64,000 bases of DNA from Arthrobacter gandavensis (GCF_015355785.1 NZ_JADKYW010000005.1:62001-126000); one strand, 5' to 3'. Numbered from the stretch's first letter, positions 45,972 through 55,745 are shown. The notes: generated by a model from the letters alone, not told the origin. Numbers and translations are program-made.

Positions 45972-46949
45972 CTACCGTTGGTGCAGTACCACTCTAGCAC
46001 CATCTCGGTCCACGCCAAGTCGAAGCACACGCCAATTTCCGCTGGTTTCCCCGCCGAGGCGTGCCGTAAGGAACGCTTCGACGGCGTCCGCCTGCCCGGC
46101 ACCGGCGGCCAGGACCATCACGGTGGGCCCGGCGCCGGAAACCACTGCGGCAAAGCCTGCGGCACGCAGGGACTGAATCAGCTCTGCACTGGGCGCCATG
46201 GCCGGGGCGCGGTACCCCTGGTGCAGGAAGTCTTCGGTTCCTTCGCGCAGCAGCGACGGGTCCGCAGTGAGGGCCTGCATCAGCAGTGCCGCCCGGCCGG
46301 AGTTCGCGGCCGCGTCCCGGTGCGGGACCATGGCGGGCAACAGCCCCCGTGCACTTTCAGTTGAAAGTTCAGTAGCAGGCACTGCGGCCACCGGGATGAT
46401 GTCCGGATGAACATCCGCGCGGACGGACCGGAAGACGCCGTCCTGTTCCCAGGAGACCGCCAGCGCACCGGCGAGGGCGGGAGCTACGTTGTCCGGGTGT
46501 CCTTCCAGGGCAGAACAGGCGTGCAGCAGGCCGGCAGCGTCAAGGCGGGCCGAATCCGGCAGCAGGGCATTGCCCGCCAGCACGCCGGAAACGATCGCCG
46601 ATGCAGAGGATCCGAGTCCGCGGCCATGCGGAATGACGTTCTCGCATTCAAGTTCGAAGCCGCCGGAGCCATAGCCTGCGCTCCGGATGGTGTCCACGAT
46701 GGTCCGGGCCACCAGGTGGGTTTCGTCTGTGGGCAGCACCGAAGCACCCTCGCCGCTGACCCGCACCCGGATCCCGTTCGAGTCCGTGGTGCGTACCCGA
46801 ACCGTGTCATACAGCGTGAGCGCCAAGCCCAGCGAATCGAAGCCGGGCCCCAGGTTGGCGCTGGTGGCCGGCACCCGGACGCTAATGTCCTGACCTGCGG
46901 CAACCCGGGCAGCCGAAGCGGTGTCCGCCTTCTGGATTTCCACCTGCAT
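45972..46949 (-). CDS. thrB: Homoserine kinase
   Basis: GHMP-family kinase that phosphorylates homoserine, the step before threonine synthase. The 325-residue protein has VPATSANLGPGFDSLGLAL at the N-terminus and the ATP-binding PHGRGLGSSASAIVSG. The C-terminal motif is AVVSGAGPTVMVLA. It lies 6 nt after thrC. The final codons overlap a possible rho promoter. Confidence 0.95.
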   Translation of the reverse strand: MQVEIQKADTASAARVAAGQDISVRVPATSANLGPGFDSLGLALTLYDTVRVRTTDSNGIRVRVSGEGASVLPTDETHLVARTIVDTIRSAGYGSGGFELECENVIPHGRGLGSSASAIVSGVLAGNALLPDSARLDAAGLLHACSALEGHPDNVAPALAGALAVSWEQDGVFRSVRADVHPDIIPVAAVPATELSTESARGLLPAMVPHRDAAANSGRAALLMQALTADPSLLREGTEDFLHQGYRAPAMAPSAELIQSLRAAGFAAVVSGAGPTVMVLAAGAGQADAVEAFLTARLGGETSGNWRVLRLGVDRDGARVVLHQR

Positions 46950-46955
46950 TCCCGG

Positions 46956-48080
46956 TTAGCGGGCTTCAGCCGGGGCGGACTCTTCCAGCCCCAGGGCAGC
47001 GGCAACGCTGACGACGTCGAAGTCCACCTTGGTAGGCTCAACATCTGATCCGTCTGCGGTGCGGAGGGCCCACTGCGGGTCCTTCAGGCCGTGGCCGGTA
47101 ACGGTGATGACGATCTTCTTGCCGGTGGGGACCTCCCCTGCGGCATGCTTCTTCAGCAGGCCTGCCACGCCGGCGGCGGAAGCCGGTTCAACGAAGACAC
47201 CCTCACGGGAAGAGAGCCAGCGGTGCGCTTCGAGGATCTCAGTATCCGAAACGGCTTCGATGAGGCCGCCGGATTCGTCGCGCGCGGCGATTGCCTGGTC
47301 CCAGGACGCCGGATTGCCGATGCGGATGGCAGTGGCAATCGTGTCCGGGTCCGTGACCGGATGGCCCTTGACCAGCGGTGATGCGCCTTCGGCCTGGAAC
47401 CCCCACATGACCGGGGTCTTGGTGGCAACGGGGGCCAGCTCGATGCCGGCCTGGTTGGTCCACGGCTGGGCGTACTCCTGATAGCCGCGCCAGTACGCTG
47501 TGATGTTGCCCGCGTTGCCCACCGGAAGCAGGTGGTAGTCCGGGGCGTCGCCCAGATAGTCCACAACCTCGAAGGAGGCGGTCTTCTGTCCTTCGATGCG
47601 GGCCGGGTTCACCGAGTTGACCAGGAACACCGGGTAGGCCTCGGCCAGCTTGCGGGCCACTTCCAGGCAGTTGTCGAAGTTGCCGTTGACCTGCAGCAGC
47701 TCGGCGCCGTGCGCGATGGCCTGGCTGAGCTTGCCCATGGAGATCTTGCCGTCCGGCACCAGCACGGCGCAGGTGAGTCCGGCCTGGGTGGCGTAGGCGG
47801 CGGCGGAAGCGCTTGTGTTGCCGGTGGAGGCACAGACAACAGCCTTTGCTCCGGCTTCCACGGCGGCGGTCATGGCCATGGTCATGCCGCGGTCCTTGAA
47901 CGAACCGGTGGGGTTCATGCCTTCGACCTTGAGGTAGACCTCGTTGCCGGTCAGCTCGGAGAGCGCCTTTGCGTGGACCAGCGGGGTGCCGCCTTCACCC
48001 AGGGTAATAACCTCGGTTTTGTCGGTTACCGGCAGACGGTCGGCATATTCGCGGATAACGCCGCGCCATTGATGAGCCAA
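46956..48080 (-). CDS. thrC: Threonine synthase
   Basis: PLP-dependent lyase that turns O-phosphohomoserine into threonine. The 374-residue protein is of the short type. The cofactor lysine is in [15 protein letters not shown] and the phosphate cup includes [15 protein letters not shown] and the later [11 protein letters not shown]. The start is TTG (48080), 4 nt... after the hom stop, with AGAAGGGG upstream. Genes hom, thrC and thrB are consecutive, so the threonine branch is one unit. Confidence 0.96.
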   Translation of the reverse strand: MAHQWRGVIREYADRLPVTDKTEVITLGEGGTPLVHAKALSELTGNEVYLKVEGMNPTGSFKDRGMTMAMTAAVEAGAKAVVCASTGNTSASAAAYATQAGLTCAVLVPDGKISMGKLSQAIAHGAELLQVNGNFDNCLEVARKLAEAYPVFLVNSVNPARIEGQKTASFEVVDYLGDAPDYHLLPVGNAGNITAYWRGYQEYAQPWTNQAGIELAPVATKTPVMWGFQAEGASPLVKGHPVTDPDTIATAIRIGNPASWDQAIAARDESGGLIEAVSDTEILEAHRWLSSREGVFVEPASAAGVAGLLKKHAAGEVPTGKKIVITVTGHGLKDPQWALRTADGSDVEPTKVDFDVVSVAAALGLEESAPAEAR

Positions 48081-48084
48081 GGTT

Positions 48085-49383
48085 CTAGACCCCTTCTACC
48101 CGCAGTACGGATGTGACTGAATTGATGACGTCCAGGCCCTTGATGGCCTCAACGGTGGCCGCCAGCGCGGCCTCGGGCGCCCGGTGGGTGACGAAGCGCA
48201 GTTCGGCGCTGGCGCCGGCTGCGTCGGTGTGGCTTTTCTGGCGCATGGTTTCGATCGAGACACCGTTTTCGGCGAAGACGCGGGCGACGGCGGAGAGGAC
48301 TCCCGGTGCGTCGGCAACGTCCAGGCCAATGCTGTAGCTCGTAGTGACCTTCTCCAGCGGCAGGGCTGGAACGTGCCCGGAGGCCGCTTCCACGCCCATG
48401 TGGCCGCCGAGCACCAGGCGGCGGGCAACGGTGACCACGTCGCCCATCACTGCGGAGGCAGTCGGCGTGCCGCCGGCACCCTGGCCGTAGAACATGAGCT
48501 CTCCGGCGTTTTCGGCCTCAACAAAGACGGCGTTGAACGCACCGTGCACTGCGGCAAGCGGGTGCGTGCGCGGCAGGAGCGTGGGGTGTACGCGGACGCT
48601 GACGCCCTCGGCGCCGTCGGACTCCAGCTTTTCGGCGATCGCCAGCAGCTTGATGACAAAGCCCGCGTCCTTGGCGGCGGAAATATCCGCTGCCGTGACG
48701 GACGTGATGCCTTCGCAGGACACGTTGGCCATCTCGAAGGTGGTGTGGAAAGCGAGGGAAGCCAGAATCGCGCCCTTTGCGGCGGCGTCGTGCCCTTCGA
48801 CGTCGGCTGTCGGGTCCGCTTCGGCGTAGCCGAGCCGCTGGGCTTCGGCAAGGGCATCGGCGAACTGCGCGCCGGTGGAATCCATGGCGTCGAGGATGTA
48901 GTTGGTGGTGCCGTTGACGATGCCCAGGACCCGGGTGATCCGGTCACCGGAGAGGCTGTCGCGGATCGGGCCGAGGATCGGAATGGCTCCGGCAACCGCG
49001 GCTTCGTAGGCCAGGCGGACACCGGCGGCGTCGGCCTTTTCATACAACGCGGCGCCGTCGGCAGCCAGCAGCGCCTTGTTGCCGGTGACCACGGAGGCTC
49101 CGTTGCCGATAGCGTGCAGGATCAGGCTGCGCGCCGGCTCAAGTCCGCCCATGAGCTCGATGACGATGTCCGCGGACTCGACCAGCGACTCCGCGTCGGT
49201 GGTGAACAGCTCGCGCGGCAGCTCCACGTCGCGGGGAGCGTCCAGGCTGCGGACGGCAATTCCAGCCAGTTCGAGCTGCGCACCGGTGCGTGCCGTCAGG
49301 TCAGCGGCATCGTTCAGGAGAATCCGGGCTACCTGGGATCCCACGTTGCCGCAGCCCAGCAGGGCCACCTTGAGTGTCTTCAT
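48085..49383 (-). CDS. hom: Homoserine dehydrogenase
   Basis: Reduces aspartate semialdehyde to homoserine, the entry to threonine and methionine. The 432-residue protein begins [19 protein letters not shown] (nucleotide-binding), has [12 protein letters not shown] and a catalytic-domain [20 protein letters not shown]-terminal ACT domain ([19 protein letters not shown]) probably gives feedback inhibition by threonine. The ATG at 49383 has GGAGAA at a suitable distance. An ATG 27 nt upstream overlaps the lysA stop (ATGA) and is the alternative. Confidence 0.95.
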   Translation of the reverse strand: MKTLKVALLGCGNVGSQVARILLNDAADLTARTGAQLELAGIAVRSLDAPRDVELPRELFTTDAESLVESADIVIELMGGLEPARSLILHAIGNGASVVTGNKALLAADGAALYEKADAAGVRLAYEAAVAGAIPILGPIRDSLSGDRITRVLGIVNGTTNYILDAMDSTGAQFADALAEAQRLGYAEADPTADVEGHDAAAKGAILASLAFHTTFEMANVSCEGITSVTAADISAAKDAGFVIKLLAIAEKLESDGAEGVSVRVHPTLLPRTHPLAAVHGAFNAVFVEAENAGELMFYGQGAGGTPTASAVMGDVVTVARRLVLGGHMGVEAASGHVPALPLEKVTTSYSIGLDVADAPGVLSAVARVFAENGVSIETMRQKSHTDAAGASAELRFVTHRAPEAALAATVEAIKGLDVINSVTSVLRVEGV

Positions 49384-49406
49384 TGCTTTGCGTTCTCCAA
49401 TACCGG

Positions 49407-50828
49407 TCATGAAACGTCCCGCGCCAGCAGGTCTTCTTCGGTCTCGCCGCGGATAATCAGCCGCGCAGCGCCGTCCCGGACAGCCACGACGGGCGGACGG
49501 GCAATGTAGTTGTAATTGCTCGACAGCGCCCAGCAGTACGCGCCGGTGCCGGGAACGGCCACCAAATCTCCGTGGCCAACGTCCGAGGGCAGATAAACAT
49601 CCCTCACCACTATGTCCCCGCTCTCGCAGTGTTTGCCAACCACGCGCGAAATAACCGCGTCATGTTCCGAGGCGCGGGAGGCCAGGACGGCGGAGTAGTC
49701 CGCGTCATACAGGACGGGCCGGGCGTTGTCGCTCATGCCGCCGTCAACGGAAACGTAGCGCCGTTCCGCGGAGCCGCCGTCGGCGGTATCCACGCGAACC
49801 GTCTTGACGGTCCCCGCCCGGTACAGCGTGAACGTGGTGGAACCCACGATCGCACGGCCGGGTTCAATCGAGATACGCGGCACGGCAAGGCCCAGCTCGG
49901 CGCAGGTGCCGGAGACAACGGCGGCCATTGCTGCGGCGATCTCCGCAGCCGGACGCGGCGTGTCCGCTTCGGTGTAGGCGATTCCGTAGCCGCCGCCCAG
50001 GTCCAGTTCGGGCAGTTCAACGCCGTGGAGTGCCTTGACCTCGGCCAGGAAAGCCAGCAGGCGGCGGGCTGCTTCCTCGAATCCGGCCGGGTCGAAGATC
50101 TGCGAGCCGATGTGGCTGTGCAGGCCAAGCAGCCGGATGCCGGGGTTCCGCAGGGCCGCAGCCACGGCTTCCGCGGCCGGGGACATGCCGGATGCGGGGT
50201 CGGCGGCCATGGACAGGCCGAACTTCTGGTCCTCGTGTGCCGTGGCGATGAACTCATGGGTGTGGGCGTGCACGCCGGGGGTCAGGCGCAGCATCACGTT
50301 GGCCTGCACCCCGCGCTCCTGCGCCAGGGCGCCCAGCCGGTGGAGTTCCGGGAGGGAGTCCACCACGATCCGGCCCAGTTCCATGTCCAGCGCGCGGTTC
50401 AGTTCGGCGTCCGATTTGTTGTTGCCGTGCAGGCCCAGGTTCGCACCGGGAATTCCGGCGCGGGCTGCAACCGCCAGCTCGCCGCCGGAGCAGGTGTCCA
50501 GCCGCAGCCCTTCCGAGGCAACCCAGCGGGCGATTTCCGTGCACAGGAACGCCTTGCCGGCGTAGTAGACGTCAACTCCCCCGCAGGCGTCCATGAACGC
50601 CGCGTCGAAGGAGTCCTTGAAGTCCCGTGCCCGGGCGCGGAAATCCGCTTCGGAGACCACGAACAGCGGGGTCCCGAACTCGGCGGCGAGGGCGGAGGCG
50701 GGAATGCCGGAAATCTCCAGCTCACCGTTCCCGCTGCGCTGCACGTCGCGCGCCCACATCCCGGTGCGGAGCGCGTTGGAGTCTTCGGGGAAGCTGAGCC
50801 ACTGCGGAGCCAGCGGGGAAACACTCAT
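49407..50828 (-). CDS. lysA: Diaminopimelate decarboxylase
   Basis: PLP enzyme (alanine racemase-like TIM barrel) that makes lysine from meso-diaminopimelate. The cofactor lysine is in DVYYAGKAFLC, followed by DTCSGGELAVA. The His-x-Gly segment is LGLHSHIGSQI, the phosphate-binding ELDLGGGYGIAY, and the dimer-contributed Cys region is KHCESGDI. 473 residues, with an N-terminal extension of about 40 residues normal for actinobacteria. It follows argS by 6 nt. Confidence 0.96.
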   Translation of the reverse strand: MSVSPLAPQWLSFPEDSNALRTGMWARDVQRSGNGELEISGIPASALAAEFGTPLFVVSEADFRARARDFKDSFDAAFMDACGGVDVYYAGKAFLCTEIARWVASEGLRLDTCSGGELAVAARAGIPGANLGLHGNNKSDAELNRALDMELGRIVVDSLPELHRLGALAQERGVQANVMLRLTPGVHAHTHEFIATAHEDQKFGLSMAADPASGMSPAAEAVAAALRNPGIRLLGLHSHIGSQIFDPAGFEEAARRLLAFLAEVKALHGVELPELDLGGGYGIAYTEADTPRPAAEIAAAMAAVVSGTCAELGLAVPRISIEPGRAIVGSTTFTLYRAGTVKTVRVDTADGGSAERRYVSVDGGMSDNARPVLYDADYSAVLASRASEHDAVISRVVGKHCESGDIVVRDVYLPSDVGHGDLVAVPGTGAYCWALSSNYNYIARPPVVAVRDGAARLIIRGETEEDLLARDVS

Positions 50829-50834
50829 GAATTC

Positions 50835-52484
50835 TTACATCCGTTCCGGTGCGGAGACGCCCAGCAGGTCCAGTCCGTTGGCCAGGACCTGGCGTGCGGC
50901 GGTGTTCAGCCACAGGCGCGTGCGGTTTACGTCGGTGACCTCTTCGCCGTTCTGCGGGGCGATGCGGCAGGCGTCGTACCAGCGGTGGTAGGTGCCGGCA
51001 ATGACTTCCAGGTGCCGGGCAACGCGGTGCGGCTCGCGGAAGGTACTGGCCTGGGCCACGACGCCGGGGTACTGGCCGAGTGCGGCGAGCAGCGCGCCCT
51101 CGGTCGGGTGGGACAGCAGGGCGGCGTCGAACGCGGAGTCATCCACGCCGGCGGCATCGGCGTTGCGGGCCAGGGCGTAGGTCCGGGCGTGCGCGTACTG
51201 GACGTAGAACACCGGGTTCTCGTTGCTGCGCCTGGTCAGCAGGTCCAGGTCGATGTCGATGTTCGAGTCTGCGGAGAAGCGGGCCAGGGTGTAGCGGGCA
51301 GCATCGACGCCGACGGCGTCCACCAGGTCCTCGAGCGTGACCACGGTTCCGGCACGCTTGGACATGCGCACGGGCTTGCCGTCCTTGACCAGGTTCACCA
51401 TCTGGCCGATCAGCACCTCGACGCACTCCGGGTCATGGCCCAGAGCAGCGGCGGCGGCCTTGAGCCGGGCAACGTAGCCGTGGTGGTCGGCCCCGAGCAT
51501 GTAGATGTTCAGGTCGAACCCGCGCTCGCGCTTGTTCTGGATGTAGGCGATGTCACCGGCAATGTAGGCGGCGTTGCCGTCCGACTTGATGACTACGCGG
51601 TCCTTGTCATCGCCGAAATCGGTGGAGTTCAGCCACCAGGCGCCGTCCTTCTCGTACAGGTTCCCGGAGCCCTTGAGCTTCTCGAGCAGCATTTCAACCT
51701 GCCCGTTTTCGTGCAGGGAATCCTCGTGGAAGTACACGTCGAAATCCACGCCGAAGTTGTGCAGGGATTCCTTGATGTCACCGAACATCAGATCCACGCC
51801 GATGGCACGGAAACGCTCCTGCGCCTCGGCCTCCGGCAGTTCAAGGATGTTGGACTCAACCGCGAGCACGCGGGAGGCGATGTCCTCAATGTAGGCACCG
51901 GCGTAACCGTCTTCCGGTGCCGGCTCGCCCTTGGCGGAGGCCAGCAGGGAGCGGGCAAAGCGGTCGATCTGCGCACCGTGGTCGTTGAAGTAGTACTCGC
52001 GGGTGACTTCCGCACCCTGGGATTCGAAGACCCGGGCCAGGGCATCGCCGACGGCGGCCCAGCGGGTTCCGCCCAGGTGGATCGGCCCGGTGGGGTTCGC
52101 GGAGACGAACTCGAGGTTGATCCGGGTGCCGGAGAGCGCATCGGAGCGGCCGTAGGCGGGGCCCGCTTCAACGATGGCCTTGGCCAGCTCACCGGCGGCA
52201 CCGGCGTCGAGCGTAATGTTCAGGAAGCCGGGGCCGGCGATGTCCACCTTCGCGACGCCGTCGATCTTCGCCAGCCGCGAGGACAGGATTTCGGCGAACT
52301 GACGGGGATTCATGCCGGCCTGCTTGGACAGCTGCAGGGCAATGTTGGTGGCCCAGTCACCGTGGTCCCGGTTCCTCGGCCGCTCCACGCGGACCTCGGA
52401 GGGAAGCTCGATGCTGAAATCACCCGCATCGATGGCGTCTTTGAGGCAGGCAGTTACGGCAGAGGAAAGTTCTTCAGGAGTCAC
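50835..52484 (-). CDS. argS: Arginine-tRNA ligase
   Basis: Class I aminoacyl-tRNA synthetase, 549 residues. The HIGH motif appears as [15 protein letters not shown], and the KMSKS loop as [13 protein letters not shown]. The N-terminal Add-1 domain contains [16 protein letters not shown]. The C-terminal anticodon-binding helices end [13 protein letters not shown]. The GTG start lies 6 nt after TATGCT, indicating a leaderless message for the argS-lysA-hom-thrC-thrB cluster. Confidence 0.97.
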   Translation of the reverse strand: MTPEELSSAVTACLKDAIDAGDFSIELPSEVRVERPRNRDHGDWATNIALQLSKQAGMNPRQFAEILSSRLAKIDGVAKVDIAGPGFLNITLDAGAAGELAKAIVEAGPAYGRSDALSGTRINLEFVSANPTGPIHLGGTRWAAVGDALARVFESQGAEVTREYYFNDHGAQIDRFARSLLASAKGEPAPEDGYAGAYIEDIASRVLAVESNILELPEAEAQERFRAIGVDLMFGDIKESLHNFGVDFDVYFHEDSLHENGQVEMLLEKLKGSGNLYEKDGAWWLNSTDFGDDKDRVVIKSDGNAAYIAGDIAYIQNKRERGFDLNIYMLGADHHGYVARLKAAAAALGHDPECVEVLIGQMVNLVKDGKPVRMSKRAGTVVTLEDLVDAVGVDAARYTLARFSADSNIDIDLDLLTRRSNENPVFYVQYAHARTYALARNADAAGVDDSAFDAALLSHPTEGALLAALGQYPGVVAQASTFREPHRVARHLEVIAGTYHRWYDACRIAPQNGEEVTDVNRTRLWLNTAARQVLANGLDLLGVSAPERM

Positions 52485-52490
52485 CGGTTA

Positions 52491-52496
52491 AGCATA
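52491..52496 (-). promoter_or_regulatory. Putative -10 element of the argS-lysA-hom-thr operon
   Basis: TATGCT on the minus strand, then TAACCG and the argS GTG. Same hexamer and spacing as for the glycohydrolase gene. Confidence 0.5.
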
Positions 52497-52658
52497 GCGG
52501 GGCGGCCCGCGCGGGCCTTATTCCTGCCGTTTGCGTCTGCCGGACGGCCGCTCGGGCATCCGTGCGGCCACCGGGCACGGCGGGCACCGAAAGGCACCGG
52601 GCCGCGTTGATGGGTTGTAATAAGAGGGGAACTTCCGCCTGCAATTGAAGGAGCATCC

Positions 52659-53117
52659 GTGAACTCCAAGAAACCGCTGCTAACTGCTGCCGCCGGACTG
52701 GCACTGCTGGGAACCGCCGGCTGCGGTTCCGCTGGAACGGCCCAGGACACCGCACCCGACGAGGCTCCGGGTACTGCAGCGCCTGCAGCACCAAGCGGGG
52801 CGCCGGCAGCGGGCGGCGAATACCAGGACGGCGAGTACACCGCCGCGGGCAGTTACATTCCGCCGTCGAACACCAAGGAAGAGGTCACAGTATCCCTGAC
52901 CCTGGCCGACGGCGTTGTCACCAACCTCCAGGTGTCCACGTCAGGGAACCACCCGACGTCCAAGCGCTACCAGGCCGAGTTCACGGACGGCGTCCAGCAG
53001 GAGGTCGTTGGGAAGCCGCTCGACGAGGTGACGGTGGACAAGGTCGCCGGGTCCTCGCTGACCAGCTCGGGCTTCAACAAGGCTCTGGACGAAATCAAGA
53101 GCGAAGCCGCCCGCTAG
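52659..53117 (+). CDS. FMN-binding domain lipoprotein
   Basis: A 152-residue exported lipoprotein. The signal peptide ends in the lipobox LGTAGC with Cys22 as the lipidated residue. A Pro/Ala-rich linker (about 25-52) leads to an FMN-binding domain beginning YQDGEYTAAGSYIPP, with VTVSLTLADGVVTNLQV. In this family FMN is joined to Thr of an SGAT motif by ApbE; here the aligned residues are AGSS (130-133), so Ser133 or Thr135 would be the acceptor. The GTG start has GAAGGAG before it. It is first of three genes with ApbE and a membrane flavoreductase. Confidence 0.87.
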   Translation: MNSKKPLLTAAAGLALLGTAGCGSAGTAQDTAPDEAPGTAAPAAPSGAPAAGGEYQDGEYTAAGSYIPPSNTKEEVTVSLTLADGVVTNLQVSTSGNHPTSKRYQAEFTDGVQQEVVGKPLDEVTVDKVAGSSLTSSGFNKALDEIKSEAAR

Positions 53118-53126
53118 GGGCCAGCC

Positions 53127-54041
53127 GTGGACTGCTGGGCGTTCGAAGCGATTGGCACACACTGGGAAATCAGTGCCGAGGCCGCTCTCGACGCTGCTAC
53201 CCGGGCTGCCGTTTCCGCTCTTGTCTCCGGCTATGACCAGGCGCTCTCGCGTTTCCGCAGTGACTCGATTCTGGCCGGGCTCGTGCACGGTGGAGGCACC
53301 GCTTCCCTGCCCGGTTACACGGCGGAGCTGTTCTCCCTCTTTGATGCCCTGGACCGGCTGACCGAGGGGCGGATGAACCCGCTGGTTGGCGGTTCGCTCG
53401 AGCTGCTGGGCTACGGGCCGGGCTACCGGCTCACCCCGCAGGGTCCGGCTGCCGGCGCCCCGCCCTGGCGCCGGGCAGTGCAGTGGGAGGCCGTGCAACG
53501 GGAGCCTGTGCAACGCGAGGCCGAGCAGCGGGAGGCCGCCGGAGCGGGCGAGGTCCGGCTGAGCCTCGACCGTCCCGCAACTATCGACGTCGGGGCTGCC
53601 GGTAAGGGCCAGCTGGTGGACCTCGTCTGGGAACTGGTGACCGGACGCGGATATGCTTCGGTGGTGGTTGATGCCGGCTCTGACATGCGCCACTGCGGGC
53701 CCGGCCTTCGGATTGGGCTGGAGCATCCCTTCGACCCTTCGCGGGCCATCGGCGTCGTGCAGCTCCAGGACCGCGCCTTGTGCGCCTCCGCCTCCAACCG
53801 GCGGACATGGGGCGACGGCCTGCACCATGTCCTGGATGCTTCCACCGGCCTGCCGGTTCAAGCCGTTGCCGCCACCTGGGTCCTCGCACGGGACGCCATG
53901 ACGGCAGACGGCCTGGCCACGGCACTGTTCCTCACTGATCCCTCTTCTCTCGCTGCCGAGTTCGATTTCGACTACGTGCGGATGTTTTCCGACGGCAGGG
54001 CAGAGTATTCGTCCGCAATGGCTGGAGTCCTTTATTCATGA
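53127..54041 (+). CDS. apbE: FAD:protein FMN transferase (ApbE family)
   Basis: A 304-residue enzyme that moves FMN from FAD to a Thr or Ser of exported or membrane flavoproteins. Family motifs are RFRSDSILAGL, TIDVGAAGKGQLVDLV (normally D-x-G-G-I-A-K-G), SVVVDAGSDM and the metal-site region RDAMTADGLATALFL. There is an inserted Gln/Arg/Glu repeat near residues 115-135 (EAVQREPVQREAEQRE). No signal peptide is visible, so it is either cytoplasmic or exported another way. The GTG start is 9 nt after the lipoprotein stop and the 3' end overlaps the next gene by ATGA. Confidence 0.87.
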   Translation: MDCWAFEAIGTHWEISAEAALDAATRAAVSALVSGYDQALSRFRSDSILAGLVHGGGTASLPGYTAELFSLFDALDRLTEGRMNPLVGGSLELLGYGPGYRLTPQGPAAGAPPWRRAVQWEAVQREPVQREAEQREAAGAGEVRLSLDRPATIDVGAAGKGQLVDLVWELVTGRGYASVVVDAGSDMRHCGPGLRIGLEHPFDPSRAIGVVQLQDRALCASASNRRTWGDGLHHVLDASTGLPVQAVAATWVLARDAMTADGLATALFLTDPSSLAAEFDFDYVRMFSDGRAEYSSAMAGVLYS

Positions 54042-55555
54042 CCGTTTCCCTGAGCACTCCCTCCGCACGGCTGCAGCGCCTGCTGGGCAAGATGAGCATG
54101 TACCGCATGCTGGTGGTTCTGCTGCTGGCCATGGCCGCGTGGTCCTTTGTGCTCTCCTTTACGGGGGCGCTCTTCTACACTCCGGCCGAACTTGCGGCGA
54201 CGCTGGCAACCGCCGTGGTTTCGACGCTGATGGCCAGCCGGGTGATGGGACTGCTGTTCCGGACCTTCCCGCAGACGGATTCAGCCCTCATCACCGGACT
54301 GCTGCTCTTCTTCCTTTTCTGGCCTACCACCGACGGCGTGCAGCTGGGCTGGATCGCATTGGCTGCCCTGGCGGCGACCGCCTCGAAGTACCTGCTGGTC
54401 TGGCGGAAGCGCCACATCTTCAACCCGGCCGCCGTTGGTGCGTTCATTCTGGGAGTCACCGGGCTCAACGCCCCGGTCTGGTGGGTGGCCGCGCCGCTGA
54501 TGCTCCTTGCGGTGATCCCGGCGGCGCTGGCGGTGCTGTACCGCGCCCGCCTGCTGCCGATGGCCGGTGTGTTCACCGCCGTCGCTGCCGGAATCGTCAC
54601 GGTTCGTTTCGTCGCCGCAGGGGAACCGGTCCTGGAAGGACTGGCGACGGCGTTCACGTCCTATCCGGTCCTGTTCTTCGCCGGCTTCATGCTTTCCGAG
54701 CCGCTGACCCTGCCGCCGCTGCGCTGGCAGCGCCTGGCGGAAGCCGCCGTCGTAGGTGTCCTGTTTGCTGTGCCGCTGTCCGTGGGTCCGGTGTTTATGT
54801 CCCCCGAGCTTGCCCTGCTGGTGGGCAACCTCCTGGCGTTCGCTGCCGGACAGCGCGGCGGCATCTCGCTGCGGCTGCGCTCGTCCCGGGAACTGACTCC
54901 GAGCTCACGGGAGCTCGTGTTCGAAGCGGAGCGGCCGCTGCGCTACACCCCGGGGCAGTACCTGGAGCTCAGCCTTCCGCACCCCGCCCCGGACAGCCGC
55001 GGGCTGCGCCGGATCTTCAGCCTGACCTCTGATCCGGCGGACCCCGCCACTGTCTCGGTGGCCCTTCGGGTATCGGAGCCGGGGAGTTCCTTCAAGACGA
55101 AGCTGCTGGCCCTGAAGCCTGGGGCTCGGATCTCCGCAACCTCCGTCGGCGGCGACTTCCAGCTGCCGCGCGATACGTCCCGGAAGGTCCTGATGATGGC
55201 GTCGGGTATCGGCATCACCCCGTTCCTGAGCCAGTTGCGGTCCGCTGGTGCGGGGAACCGGGACATTGTGCTCGTGTACGCTGCTTCATCCGTGGCGGAA
55301 CTTGCCTTTGCGCGTGAGCTCGCCGATCTGGGTGTTCGTGTGTTCGTGTGCACGCCGTCTGACCCGGCGATCCCGGGATGGACCTGGCTCGGGGCGGGCC
55401 TTCCGGACGGTGCCGCACTGGCAAACGCGGTGCCCGACGCCGCTGAGCGGACCGCGTATGTGGCCGGGTCGCCGTCGGCTGTTGCCGCTGCCCGCAGTGC
55501 CCTTAGGAAGGCCGGCGTCCGCCGCGTCCATACCGATCCGTTCCTGGGCTATTAG
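54038..55555 (+). CDS. NqrB/RnfD-like membrane domain fused to ferredoxin reductase-type domain
   Basis: A 505-residue fusion. Residues about 20-275 form roughly ten membrane segments with the RnfD/NqrB-like WRKRHIFNPAAVGAFIL. Residues about 280-505 are a ferredoxin-NADP reductase-type module: TPGQYLELSLPHP and RRIFSLTSDP for flavin binding, MMASGIGITPFLSQL and VAGSP for NAD(P)H. The predicted path is electrons from cytoplasmic NAD(P)H through the membrane domain to the FMN lipoprotein outside. No SGAT motif is visible in the membrane part. Translation is coupled to apbE. Confidence 0.85.
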   Translation: MTVSLSTPSARLQRLLGKMSMYRMLVVLLLAMAAWSFVLSFTGALFYTPAELAATLATAVVSTLMASRVMGLLFRTFPQTDSALITGLLLFFLFWPTTDGVQLGWIALAALAATASKYLLVWRKRHIFNPAAVGAFILGVTGLNAPVWWVAAPLMLLAVIPAALAVLYRARLLPMAGVFTAVAAGIVTVRFVAAGEPVLEGLATAFTSYPVLFFAGFMLSEPLTLPPLRWQRLAEAAVVGVLFAVPLSVGPVFMSPELALLVGNLLAFAAGQRGGISLRLRSSRELTPSSRELVFEAERPLRYTPGQYLELSLPHPAPDSRGLRRIFSLTSDPADPATVSVALRVSEPGSSFKTKLLALKPGARISATSVGGDFQLPRDTSRKVLMMASGIGITPFLSQLRSAGAGNRDIVLVYAASSVAELAFARELADLGVRVFVCTPSDPAIPGWTWLGAGLPDGAALANAVPDAAERTAYVAGSPSAVAAARSALRKAGVRRVHTDPFLGY

Positions 55556-55610
55556 CTCCCCCTCCCGGCGGGGAAGCCATTTTCGTTTCCGGGCACCGGC
55601 AAGAACCTGC

Positions 55611-55616
55611 TAAGCT
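55611..55616 (+). promoter_or_regulatory. Putative -10 element of tRNA-Arg
   Basis: TAAGCT lies about 40 nt upstream of the tRNA, which would leave a short 5' leader for RNase P to remove. The -35 region is unclear. Confidence 0.35.
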
Positions 55617-55656
55617 TCTTTAGTCCCTGCAGGACATACCGGATTTCCGGTGTCCC

Positions 55657-55732
55657 GCCCTCGTAGCTCAGGGGATAGAGCGGTTGCCTCCGGAGCAACA
55701 GGCCGTAGGTTCGAATCCTATCGAGGGCACCA
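55657..55732 (+). tRNA. tRNA-Arg (anticodon CCG)
   Basis: A 76-nt cloverleaf with encoded CCA. The acceptor stem is GCCCTCG/CGAGGGC, the D stem GCTC/GAGC, the anticodon stem GTTGC/GCAAC with loop CTCCGGA (anticodon CCG, reads CGG), and the T arm GTAGG-TTCGAAT-CCTAT. The discriminator base is A. It is followed 13 nt later by an intrinsic terminator. Confidence 0.97.
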
Positions 55733-55745
55733 AACCTGCAGGGGA

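Noticed and set aside
45587-45997. 136-codon open frame in the rho upstream region
   Set aside because: It has no ribosome site, no recognisable family and reads through the end of thrB on the opposite strand.
50829-52484. Lysine or threonine riboswitch or attenuator near argS-lysA-hom-thr
   Set aside because: argS appears to start leaderless and gaps between genes are under 30 nt, leaving no room for such an RNA.
49572-52610. 1012-codon open frame on the plus strand
   Set aside because: It lies antisense to lysA and argS, both clear. Composition is Gly/Val/Gln/His-rich as expected for the reverse of high-GC genes.
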